Assembly (NCBI GenBank): GCA_041391665.1
Contig: JAWKNO010000001.1
Coordinates: 1,736,001 to 1,800,000, forward strand
DNA from: Bacteroidia bacterium
Lineage (GTDB): Bacteria; Bacteroidota; Bacteroidia; J057
Direction: 5' to 3'
Length of the DNA: 64,000 nt
The position numbers and the translations under genes were made by a program. How positions within the stretch are numbered: position 1 is the stretch's first letter; every line of letters starts with the position of its first letter. Under the pieces are notes generated by a model. That model worked only from the letters and a program-made list of their open reading frames with translations. It ran no database searches and was not told the DNA's origin. This document shows, one piece after another, positions 43,667 through 52,036 of this stretch.

Positions 43667-44358
43667 AAAGGATATATGTAATTGTGGAGGGGCTTTCTGA
43701 GATGGAATTTGTGAAAAGGGTAATGGAGCCTTACTTTACAGCAAAAAGAATTATAATTTCTGGTATTCCTATGAAAAAAAGTGGCGGAGGGTCAGGCTTT
43801 TCTAATTTGGATCATTTTAAAAATAATGTTACCCCCTTATTATTTGAATCAGATCAGCCTGTAATTACCACTATGATTGACTTGTATAAGTTCCCTGTAC
43901 AATCTGGTAATCCTCATGAGGAAAGACTTTTAAAACATTATGACAAGGTCTCAAATATAAATGAAAAGCTTGCTGGTCTGGAAAAAGTACTGTCTGCAGT
44001 AGTAGATAAAATTAAACCATATCCAGAGTTTCTTCCATACATCCAAAAACATGAGTTTGAAGCATTGCTGTTTTCTGATCCCGATGTTTTCAACATTGAA
44101 GACCCAAACATTGTAAGTGATATTGCCGCCATACTTATAGATAACCCCAATCCAGAGGATATAAACACTACTTTCGATGGGCATCCGGCCAGGCGGTTGG
44201 AAACTATTTTCGCAAAGCACAAAAAGAAATATGTAAAAGGTGCTGACGCGGTTGACTTTGCAGAAATAGCCGGAATAGAGAAAATAATGGAAAAATGCCC
44301 GCGGTTCAAAACCTGGATTTTGGATTTGGTTTCTATGGCAATATCCCCGACTATGTAG
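43663..44358 (+). CDS. DUF4276 family protein, probable TOPRIM-like effector
   Basis: 231 residues. IYVIVEGLSEMEFVKRV is the DUF4276 start, whose EG resembles the metal-binding Glu of TOPRIM domains. ITTMIDLYKFP offers an acidic metal ligand (MID), and YIQKHEFEALLFSDPDVF is the family's most conserved segment. The C-terminal GHPARRLETIF motif is also typical. No signal peptide. In analogy with other ATPase/TOPRIM pairs it would be the nuclease-like effector controlled by the upstream ATPase; activity is inference. It stops five bases before the convergent pbpC stop codon. Confidence 0.85.
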   Translation: MKRIYVIVEGLSEMEFVKRVMEPYFTAKRIIISGIPMKKSGGGSGFSNLDHFKNNVTPLLFESDQPVITTMIDLYKFPVQSGNPHEERLLKHYDKVSNINEKLAGLEKVLSAVVDKIKPYPEFLPYIQKHEFEALLFSDPDVFNIEDPNIVSDIAAILIDNPNPEDINTTFDGHPARRLETIFAKHKKKYVKGADAVDFAEIAGIEKIMEKCPRFKTWILDLVSMAISPTM

Positions 44359-44363
44359 ATAAT

Positions 44364-46727
44364 TCAATAATACCTCACCTCAACTTCTACCTGGCTTTTT
44401 CTGCCCCGGTCATCCATACAGGTAACCTTTAGTTTTCGGTTCTCGGGTTTGAAAAACACTTTTTCCTCCGGTGCCGCCGCTACGATAAACCGGTCATTTA
44501 CATACCAGTAGTGTTTTCTCACCGTCGGGGCACTAGCTGCCTGCAACAAGATTTCCTGTCCGGCTGCGCGCTCTACCAAATACTCAAAATCCTCAGATGG
44601 AGACAGGATTTTTGGGCCTTCTCCTGAAAATCTGGCTTCACATCCCTCAAAATGCGGTGGTGGGGTGAGGATCGCCCGGTTGTTGGAAGCAAACCACAAT
44701 ACCAGCTCAGGATCATACATCGGGAAAACTTGTTTCTTATATCCTGTATCTGGCAGACATACCGGACAATATTGTACTTTTTCATCATTGCTGACATACA
44801 ACTCCTGATGCAGGTTGCACTCCTGAAGTGAAGAAGACTTTTCGAGATAGTAGTCTGTCATAAAATGACTGCAATATTGCCCGGGTATTTTCCCGGTTTC
44901 TGCGCATACCTTGCGTGTATTGACTGAGGGAGGCTGAGGAAACCATTTTTTCTCCGGATTGTAATCTATGGCGTTAAAAATGTCCATCAACAGTGGTACA
45001 GCCATATAAGATCCTGACAGCTCCGGCGCCCCGGTTCCGTCAAAATTCCCCATCCACACGCCTACGGTAAACTGAGGGGAAAATCCTATGGCCCATGCAT
45101 CGCGTTTTCCGTAGGAAGTACCTGTTTTCCAGGCGATTTTCGGCCTTTTGGAATCATCTACCAAGGTTTGCGGTATGTCTGGCCTTTCGAGTTCAGACAG
45201 GATATCGGCAATCAGCCACGATGCGCCTGCAGAAAAAAGCCGAACTTCCTTCGTCGTATCAACACTTTGTGATTGAAGATACCGGAGAGGAAACATATTA
45301 CCTCCATTTGTAAAACTCGCATAAAACCGGGTCAATTCTTCCAGCGTTACACCGCATCCTCCCAATACGGTCGAAAGGCCTAAGTCCTGCCTGCGGTTTT
45401 TAATGGTCTCAAACCCGGCAGTTTCAAGCAGGTCAAGAAACTGGTCATTGTCGAGATCTCTGACCAATCGCACAGGGGGAATATTAAGGGAATGTGTGAG
45501 TGCTTCAAATACGGTAACTTCCCCCCGGAACATCATATCGTAATTTTCGGGAATAAAAGACTGGAAATTGCCGGGAATATCCATCAGTTTGGAAGCTGGG
45601 GTAACCAGGCCTCTGTCAAATCCCAAACCATAAGCGGCCGGTTTGAGCGTAGAGCCGGGTGATCGGATAGCCTGTACTCCATTTACCTGCCCCAGCGCCT
45701 GGTTATCCGAAAAATCAGCCGATCCGCAGTAGGCGACAACTTGCCGGGTATGATTATTCACCACCAAAACCGCGCCGTTGGACACATTCAGTCGCTTAAC
45801 TCTTTGCACATGGTTGTATAAAAGCCGCTGAACAGTATGCTGTACGTTGGGCTTGATTGTGCTGTGAATCTCCTGTTGATGGGGGTACTTTCGCTTTAGT
45901 TCGTAGCAAATATGAGGTGTTTCGGGGATAAGGCTTTCTCTGGAGGCGTTTATGGGTTCCAGTTCTGCCGCTGTAAGAGATGTCTCGGTAAATATTTTTT
46001 TCCCCCGGAAATAGGCGATCCATTTATCCCGGGCTTTTCGTGCTTCTTCCGGGTATCGATCCAGGCGTAAGGAATTGGGCCGGTTGGGAATAACCGTTAG
46101 CAGAATCGCCTGAGAAAGGCTGATCTTTTCAGGGGGGCGTTGGAAAAAGATATAGGACGCTGCGGTTACTCCTTCAATATTCCCGCCATAAGGAAGGTAG
46201 CTCAGATACATTTCGAGAATCTCCCGTTTGCTGTATTTCCATTCGTACTGAAAGGCTCGGAACATCTCCCGGATTTTGCTGGTATAGGTTCTGGGGGCGG
46301 GGGAAGCCATTCTCGCCAGTTGCATGGTGATGGTCGATGCGCCGGAAACCCGCTTACCCGAAGAGATATTGTGTACCATTGCCCGTAGCATTGAAAAAGG
46401 GTTGATGCCCGGGTGATAATAAAACCACTGGTCCTCTTTTTCAATCAGGGCTTCTATCAGTTCGGGGCTTATATGATCCAGCGAAGTGTACATTCTCCAC
46501 TTGTCGTCGGGCGTCAGATAAGTACAAAGTAATGAGCTGTCAGCAGCAAGAATGGTCTGCGAACAAGTCTTTGGAATGGGGGGCGGAAACACCCATGATA
46601 TCAGAATAAAGAAAATAATTCCCAAAATAAGAATTACACCCAGCCGGATAGAGGTTTTGACTGCGAGAGACCTCGGGGCTGTGCGCGACTGTTTCTTTAG
46701 TAGGAGAATTAAATCCTTGATATTCAT
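44364..46727 (-). CDS. pbpC: Penicillin-binding protein 1C
   Basis: 787 residues. One membrane helix (about 27-50), a GT51 transglycosylase domain about 75-240 with EKEDQWFYYHPG (catalytic Glu) and GASTITMQLAR, a transpeptidase domain about 300-570 with SPGSTLKP (active Ser), SLN and KTGTSYGKRDAW, and the C-terminal PBP1C-specific domain about 690-787. It polymerises and crosslinks peptidoglycan in the periplasm. The alpha-2-macroglobulin-like gene often paired with pbpC is not adjacent. Divergent from a serine hydrolase gene across about 200 bases that contain a 9-bp inverted repeat. Confidence 0.95.
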   Translation of the reverse strand: MNIKDLILLLKKQSRTAPRSLAVKTSIRLGVILILGIIFFILISWVFPPPIPKTCSQTILAADSSLLCTYLTPDDKWRMYTSLDHISPELIEALIEKEDQWFYYHPGINPFSMLRAMVHNISSGKRVSGASTITMQLARMASPAPRTYTSKIREMFRAFQYEWKYSKREILEMYLSYLPYGGNIEGVTAASYIFFQRPPEKISLSQAILLTVIPNRPNSLRLDRYPEEARKARDKWIAYFRGKKIFTETSLTAAELEPINASRESLIPETPHICYELKRKYPHQQEIHSTIKPNVQHTVQRLLYNHVQRVKRLNVSNGAVLVVNNHTRQVVAYCGSADFSDNQALGQVNGVQAIRSPGSTLKPAAYGLGFDRGLVTPASKLMDIPGNFQSFIPENYDMMFRGEVTVFEALTHSLNIPPVRLVRDLDNDQFLDLLETAGFETIKNRRQDLGLSTVLGGCGVTLEELTRFYASFTNGGNMFPLRYLQSQSVDTTKEVRLFSAGASWLIADILSELERPDIPQTLVDDSKRPKIAWKTGTSYGKRDAWAIGFSPQFTVGVWMGNFDGTGAPELSGSYMAVPLLMDIFNAIDYNPEKKWFPQPPSVNTRKVCAETGKIPGQYCSHFMTDYYLEKSSSLQECNLHQELYVSNDEKVQYCPVCLPDTGYKKQVFPMYDPELVLWFASNNRAILTPPPHFEGCEARFSGEGPKILSPSEDFEYLVERAAGQEILLQAASAPTVRKHYWYVNDRFIVAAAPEEKVFFKPENRKLKVTCMDDRGRKSQVEVEVRYY

Positions 46728-46766
46728 TACAATTATGCGTGATTTTCAAAGAAACGCGTCCATAAG

Positions 46767-46797
46767 ATACAATACAAAAAAATTTCTGGTATTGTAT
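46767..46797. promoter_or_regulatory. Operator-like inverted repeat between pbpC and the serine hydrolase gene
   Basis: ATACAATAC (46767-46775) and GTATTGTAT (46789-46797) are perfect 9-bp complements with a 13-base spacer, 40-70 bases from the pbpC start. The TACA...TGTA halves resemble BlaI/MecI operators, but no such regulator gene is in the window. Confidence 0.5.
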
Positions 46798-46826
46798 TTG
46801 TAAATTATTACAAAGATGTATCTTTC
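46797..46826 (+). promoter_or_regulatory. Possible promoter for the serine hydrolase gene
   Basis: TTTG (46797-46800), 18-base spacer, TATCTTTC (46819-46826; one mismatch to TAnnTTTG). It overlaps the right arm of the inverted repeat by one base and leaves a leader of about 100 bases. Confidence 0.4.
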
Positions 46827-46928
46827 GGGCTCATTCATCATTTTAAGAGAAGAATTCGGCCGATCTTCACTGGTAACAAAAATGATGAGCAATAAAGCCG
46901 AAAAACATCATTATTCACCTATCATATT

Positions 46929-47843
46929 GTGAAAAAAATTCTGGTTTTAATCCTGCTTCCGGTCTTTCTAATGAGTGGGCCTGCAAGACCTACCTATGAG
47001 GTAGTTCCCCCTGTCGATCCGGAAATCCCTGTTAGAGTATCTGACGAATCTTTTATTCCTCTCCGCGATCTGGAAGATACCCGGTTGGAGGCTCGTCTCC
47101 GACAGAAGCTCAATGAAAATGCAGAGTGGAAAGGCCTGATTGCAAATGATAAAATGGCGGTAGGGCTCGTTGACCTTCGCGATATGAATAATCCCAGATT
47201 TGCTGCCATTAATTCCAACACGATGATGTATGCGGCCAGTCTGCCTAAAATTGCGATTCTGCTCTCCGCAATGGATGCTATAGAGAAAAATGAACTGGCT
47301 GAAACACCGGAAATCAGGCAGGATCTCCGGCTGATGATCAGCAAATCCGACAATTATGCCTCTACCCGAATGATCGATCGTCTGGGATATGCAAAAATCG
47401 AGCAGGTACTCACCGATCCTCAGTATGCTTTATATGATCCCAATTTTGGTGGCGGACTGTGGGTAGGTAAAAGATACGCAGCAGCTGGAGAAAGACATCC
47501 CGATCCAATAAAAGGACTGAGCCATGCGGCTACGGTTTCGCAGGTTTGCCGCTTTTATTATATGATGATTTTTGGAAAACTGGTCAGTTATGAGAGATCA
47601 CGGCAGATGCTGAATATTATGGGACGCCCCGAGCTGCACCACAAATTTGTGAATACTTTGGATGCCATAGCCCCTCAGGCGATGTTGTTTCGCAAATCAG
47701 GCTCCTGGCAGAATTACCATTCTGACTCCATATTGGTTTGGGACAAAGACCGGAAATACATTCTCGTTGGGCTTACTGAAGCATCAGATGGTGAAACAAT
47801 TCTCCGCAATTTGGTATTATCTGTGGAGGATGTGCTAAATTGA
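46929..47843 (+). CDS. Exported class A beta-lactamase-fold serine hydrolase
   Basis: 304 residues from a GTG start. Signal peptide about 1-18. SxxK at S104-K107 (AASLPK), SDN at 140-142, and a KSG triad (FRKSGSWQ) near residue 255 give all three active-site elements of serine beta-lactamase/PBP-fold enzymes. I see no ExxLN omega-loop Glu that class A beta-lactamases use for deacylation, so it may be a peptidoglycan or peptide hydrolase instead. The transporter-like gene starts 28 bases downstream, suggesting an operon. Divergent from pbpC. Confidence 0.8.
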   Translation: MKKILVLILLPVFLMSGPARPTYEVVPPVDPEIPVRVSDESFIPLRDLEDTRLEARLRQKLNENAEWKGLIANDKMAVGLVDLRDMNNPRFAAINSNTMMYAASLPKIAILLSAMDAIEKNELAETPEIRQDLRLMISKSDNYASTRMIDRLGYAKIEQVLTDPQYALYDPNFGGGLWVGKRYAAAGERHPDPIKGLSHAATVSQVCRFYYMMIFGKLVSYERSRQMLNIMGRPELHHKFVNTLDAIAPQAMLFRKSGSWQNYHSDSILVWDKDRKYILVGLTEASDGETILRNLVLSVEDVLN

Positions 47844-47871
47844 CCCTGCCAAAAGATAATGCAGGCAGACG

Positions 47872-50721
47872 ATGACTCAGGCCAGAGAGGCAATAAAATA
47901 TTTACTGCGTAAAACCTTTGATATCAGAGAAGGTGAACTACGGCGTGCTTTTTTTATGCAGGCTAATATTTTCCTCCTGATTTCGACTCTCCTGATTGTC
48001 AAACCTACCGTAAATGCCCTTTTTCTCTCGCGTTTTGGTGCAGAAAATCTTCCCGGTGCTTTTATCCTCGTTGCAATTGTTGCCGCAGTCATTTCTACGC
48101 TGTATTCCCGTGTATTAAGGAAACATTCGCTTGATAAAATCATCTCGGGAACCCTGATCTTTTCGATCAGTGTGCTGATCCTCTTCGGGATTCTCCTTCG
48201 CCTGAACGTAACGGTAGGGTGGGTGCTCTACATTTTTTATATCTGGGTCTCGATATTTGCCGTACTTTCTGCCTCTCAGTTCTGGATTTTTGCCAACCTC
48301 GTATTTAATGCCCGGGAAGCAAAGCGCTTGTTTGGCTTCATTGGCGCGGGTGCCATTGCAGGCGGGATATTTGGGGGGTATCTGACCAGCATTCTGGCCC
48401 CGGTGCTGGGCAGTGAAAACCTGGTATTTGTCTGTGCGCTGCTTTTATTTATCTGCATTCCCATCACGCGGTACGTCTGGAAAAAATTTGTCCTCAATAC
48501 AAAAACAACCTTTACCCGTGAGCGGAAAAATCAGGGAATTGCCGACCATCCGTTTCAACTCATTCTCAAATCCCGACATTTGACCTATCTGGCCGGAATT
48601 ACCGGCGTAAGTGTCATTGTAGCTAAACTGGTGGACTACCAGTTTAGCGATATTGCTGCTACCTATATCGCAGATCCTGATGAACTGGCAGCATTCTTCG
48701 GATTCTGGTTTTCCAACCTGAATGTAATCTCTCTCCTGGTTCAGCTTTTTCTCACCCGACGTGTTGTGGGTACTTTTGGGGTGGGAACTTCCCTGTTTTT
48801 CCTTCCCGGAGGTATTTTGCTGGGATCTATGATTCTGCTTTTTATGCCGGTACTTTGGGCAGCAGTAATCATTAAAGTCAGCGATGGAAGCCTTAAACAG
48901 TCCATTAATAAAGCTGCTACCGAATTATTGGCACTGCCTATTCCCACCGAAATCAAAAACCAGGCTAAAACCTTTATCGATGTCTTTGTAGATAGTATCG
49001 CTACAGGTGTAGGCGGACTGATTTTGATTTTTCTGGTGAATGGAATGGAATTGCCCTCGCGCTATATCAGCCTGATGACGGTACTGCTGATTTTGTTTTG
49101 GGTTTACCTGGCGGTAAAAATCAGACAGGAATATCTTCGATCATTCAAACTGAAAATCAACCAGTCGAAAACTGGCTCAGAAAAGAAGGAACCCGATTTT
49201 TCACAGGAATCAGTAATCGGTGGGTTAAAGCGGGTTTTGGAAAATGGAAATGATTCACAAATTCTTTTTGTGCTTCGCAAGATTCGTGAAATCAGCGACG
49301 AACGGCTGCTGGAGAGTGTCCGGGCATTGCTTTCTCATCCTTCCCCAGAGATCCGTACAGAGGTTATCCGGAACCTGTATTATATGAAAAATCATCAGGT
49401 CGCGGATGAGGTGATGCCTTTTATCCATGACTCAGATCAGGGGGTAAAAATTGCTGCCTTTGAATATTTGATCGAACATCGTCCTGAAGATATTGAGGTG
49501 CTGATGCAGGCATATCTTTCTGACAAAGATTATCGGGTGCGTGCAGCGGCACTGGTAAGTCTTGCCAACGAAACCCGCGATAATGCATCGCTCAGGGAGT
49601 CTTTTGACCTTGAGGGGCGTATCCAGGCTCGGTTAAATTCCCTCTCCACTGTAGTGGATCCGGAGGAAATGGCTTTCCGGAAAATAGAAATTCTCCGGGC
49701 TATTGGTCAGGGTAATATCCCCTCATATTATGACCGGATAGAAAAGTTTTTGTACGACCCCGATCCGGTTGTGGTCAAACAGGCAATTACTTCTGCTGCG
49801 GATACTAACCATCCCCGGTTTTTGCCTCTGATTGTGCCGTTTATCGGTTTGGAACCATTTGCCAATGCTGCTAAAGCAGCGCTCGTCAGGTTTGGACCAG
49901 GCGTTGTGGATGTGTTGATGGCACTGGCAAAACAACCCGAAACCCATGTGGAAATGATACGGGCTATGCCGGTGGTTGTGTCACAGATCGGAAACCAGAA
50001 ATCGGTGAATTTTTTATTTCACCTGATAGACTATGAAGACCTCATGGTCAGGATTGAATCTCTGAAGGCGCTGAATACTCTGAAAATAAATTTCCCGCAT
50101 CTGAAGTTTCATGAAAAACTGATTCTTCATAAGATCAATGAAGAAGTCCATGTTTTTCAAGATACATTGGCTGTCTTGTATGCCCAAAGCCAGAAAAATG
50201 CAATTGATCATTCTTCGGCTCCGGACGCAGAAATAGAAATCACCGAAGCCCGCAAGAGTTTGATCTCCCTGTTGGAAAGAAGGCAGGATGGAAGTCTGGA
50301 AAGGATTTTTCGATTGTTGGGACTCAAATACCCTCCCGATGATATGTTGAATATTTATCGTGGACTTCAAAGCAAACAGGAAGATTTCCGGATAAATGCT
50401 GTCGAGTTTTTGGATAATCTGCTTGCTGCTCCATTAAAAAAACTCCTCATTCCGATTGTGGAAACAGCTATGCTGGATACTATTTCTGATAAGGCAATTG
50501 AACATCTGAATCTTTCCATCCCCAATGAGTACCAGTGTTTCCAACTATTGCTGGAAGGAAAGGATACCAGGCTGAAGCTGGCGGTTCTGCATTTGATTGG
50601 CTTGTTGAAAGATGCCGCATATATCCCCATGGTGGAAACTATGGTTGACAACACCAACCCCAAAATCAAAAATTTTGCGGCAAAAACACTGGAAAGACTG
50701 AGGGGAGAGGGACATTTGTAA
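47872..50721 (+). CDS. Npt1/Npt2-type (ATP:ADP translocase-like) membrane protein with HEAT-repeat domain
   Basis: 949 residues. Residues about 25-430 contain about 12 membrane helices. The region NALFLSRFGAENLPGAFI and the FGFIGAGAIAGGIFGGYL segment resemble the nucleotide-transporter (AAA/Npt) branch of the major facilitator fold. Residues about 445-949 are helical HEAT-like repeats (SPEIRTEVIRNLYYMKNH, DYRVRAAALVSLANE, NPKIKNFAAKTLERL), presumably cytoplasmic. Transported substrate unknown; free-living members need not be ATP/ADP exchangers. In an operon with the preceding serine hydrolase. Confidence 0.75.
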   Translation: MTQAREAIKYLLRKTFDIREGELRRAFFMQANIFLLISTLLIVKPTVNALFLSRFGAENLPGAFILVAIVAAVISTLYSRVLRKHSLDKIISGTLIFSISVLILFGILLRLNVTVGWVLYIFYIWVSIFAVLSASQFWIFANLVFNAREAKRLFGFIGAGAIAGGIFGGYLTSILAPVLGSENLVFVCALLLFICIPITRYVWKKFVLNTKTTFTRERKNQGIADHPFQLILKSRHLTYLAGITGVSVIVAKLVDYQFSDIAATYIADPDELAAFFGFWFSNLNVISLLVQLFLTRRVVGTFGVGTSLFFLPGGILLGSMILLFMPVLWAAVIIKVSDGSLKQSINKAATELLALPIPTEIKNQAKTFIDVFVDSIATGVGGLILIFLVNGMELPSRYISLMTVLLILFWVYLAVKIRQEYLRSFKLKINQSKTGSEKKEPDFSQESVIGGLKRVLENGNDSQILFVLRKIREISDERLLESVRALLSHPSPEIRTEVIRNLYYMKNHQVADEVMPFIHDSDQGVKIAAFEYLIEHRPEDIEVLMQAYLSDKDYRVRAAALVSLANETRDNASLRESFDLEGRIQARLNSLSTVVDPEEMAFRKIEILRAIGQGNIPSYYDRIEKFLYDPDPVVVKQAITSAADTNHPRFLPLIVPFIGLEPFANAAKAALVRFGPGVVDVLMALAKQPETHVEMIRAMPVVVSQIGNQKSVNFLFHLIDYEDLMVRIESLKALNTLKINFPHLKFHEKLILHKINEEVHVFQDTLAVLYAQSQKNAIDHSSAPDAEIEITEARKSLISLLERRQDGSLERIFRLLGLKYPPDDMLNIYRGLQSKQEDFRINAVEFLDNLLAAPLKKLLIPIVETAMLDTISDKAIEHLNLSIPNEYQCFQLLLEGKDTRLKLAVLHLIGLLKDAAYIPMVETMVDNTNPKIKNFAAKTLERLRGEGHL

Positions 50722-50759
50722 TGCCTGGCGGTACCCCAGCCTAACGGGAGGTACTTTCC

Positions 50760-52034
50760 TCAAGGTTTAGCCTCTGTACGTATCAGCTTATCAATCCGCG
50801 ACGCAAGGGCATAATGGTCGTTGCTGGAGTTTTTTCGCAAGACATTGGACATCAGGGTAACCATATAGGTCGTGCCGTCGGGATGTTCGACGATCGCTAC
50901 AGAATTCATAAAGTTATCAACATTGCCCATATATTTCCCGCATTTAAATCCCTCCTCTTCCTTGCATTTGTACAAGCTTCCCGATTTAAAATAAACCGCC
51001 GCATTTTTGAGCGCCGCTGAAGAAGCGTATCTGATCCTCCGGTCAGTCATATACATCAAACGCTTGATTTCCAGGCTGGTGGAGTCATCCACAACTTTGC
51101 CCCTTTCCATGGCCACCAGAAACTTCATCAGCCCATAGGGTGTGCCGATACTGCCACCCATCGGCGGAACAAAACTTTCCCCTCCATTGGTAAACAAGCG
51201 GCCCAACCTCCATTCATCTTCGGTAATTCCCAACTTGCGCAGCGGCTCATTCACCACCGCTATCGACAACCTCGCCAGACTGTCTTTGGGTGTATTTTTG
51301 AAATAGTCATTGGCTTCTTGCTCTGTGAGCTCGGGGTAATGATCACCAAATATCCGCATGAGCATGGCTTCTCTCCATACAACACTCGCCGCCCCGTTGC
51401 TACTGACTGAAAGCATATGGTCCAGCCACTCGTAGAGGGAAAAGGTATCGGCTTCTACCAGCGTTCTTTTGAAAAACTTTTTGGTATCGGGATTAAAAAA
51501 AGGGACCGTATGTTCATTGGGAATGGCCCATTTCCCGGCTCTTACAAACTTTGTTCTTAAAAGTGCCTGCCGGGTATGAAATGAGTCTGGGTATATTTTG
51601 GCCAGTTCGGTGAAAAAACCGGTCGCTACAGCAAGTTTGCCTACACTTCCGGGTTGGAAACCTCTGTTTTGCTGCTTTTGAGCATAACGGATGGGTTTGC
51701 CTGGCGTGATGTCGAGCAGGGTAACAGAATAGCTTTCATTCAAATAAGGAAACATGGCCGAAAGTGCTTTCTGAAGCTGAGGATCAACTTCTGGCAGTGT
51801 TTCCAGACTGTCCCCTCTTTCGCCCATGAGATTGAGCTGAATGTCGCATATAGATTTTTGTGCGCCCGGTACCGGATAAGCATCCTTTATTTCTCCCATA
51901 ATGACCAGTTCCAGGCGTTTGAGCCTTCGAATACCGGAGGTTTCGTATCCGTCAATCGGGTAACCGGTTGCCAAAAGGTTTTCAGGAAGGATATATATCG
52001 TACATAGTACCAGCCAGAGGATAATATTTTTCAT
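50760..52034 (-). CDS. Second exported beta-lactamase-fold serine hydrolase
   Basis: 424 residues. Signal peptide about 1-22 (ENLLATG). SxxK at S130-K133 (QPGSVGK), SSN near residue 210 (SVSSNGAAS) and KSGSLYKC near residue 370 form the active site. Longer than class A beta-lactamases because of a N-terminal region of about 100 residues and an inserted helical part (about 215-280). It has Cys residues around EGFKCGKY. Possibly a D,D-peptidase or related enzyme. It begins two bases after the stop of the dikinase-like gene upstream on the same strand, a probable operon. Confidence 0.8.
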   Translation of the reverse strand: MKNIILWLVLCTIYILPENLLATGYPIDGYETSGIRRLKRLELVIMGEIKDAYPVPGAQKSICDIQLNLMGERGDSLETLPEVDPQLQKALSAMFPYLNESYSVTLLDITPGKPIRYAQKQQNRGFQPGSVGKLAVATGFFTELAKIYPDSFHTRQALLRTKFVRAGKWAIPNEHTVPFFNPDTKKFFKRTLVEADTFSLYEWLDHMLSVSSNGAASVVWREAMLMRIFGDHYPELTEQEANDYFKNTPKDSLARLSIAVVNEPLRKLGITEDEWRLGRLFTNGGESFVPPMGGSIGTPYGLMKFLVAMERGKVVDDSTSLEIKRLMYMTDRRIRYASSAALKNAAVYFKSGSLYKCKEEEGFKCGKYMGNVDNFMNSVAIVEHPDGTTYMVTLMSNVLRKNSSNDHYALASRIDKLIRTEAKP

Positions 52035-52036
52035 GA

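Noticed and set aside
46929..47843. True class A beta-lactamase
   Set aside because: The SxxK, SDN and KSG motifs are present but the ExxLN omega-loop was not found; resistance function not supported.
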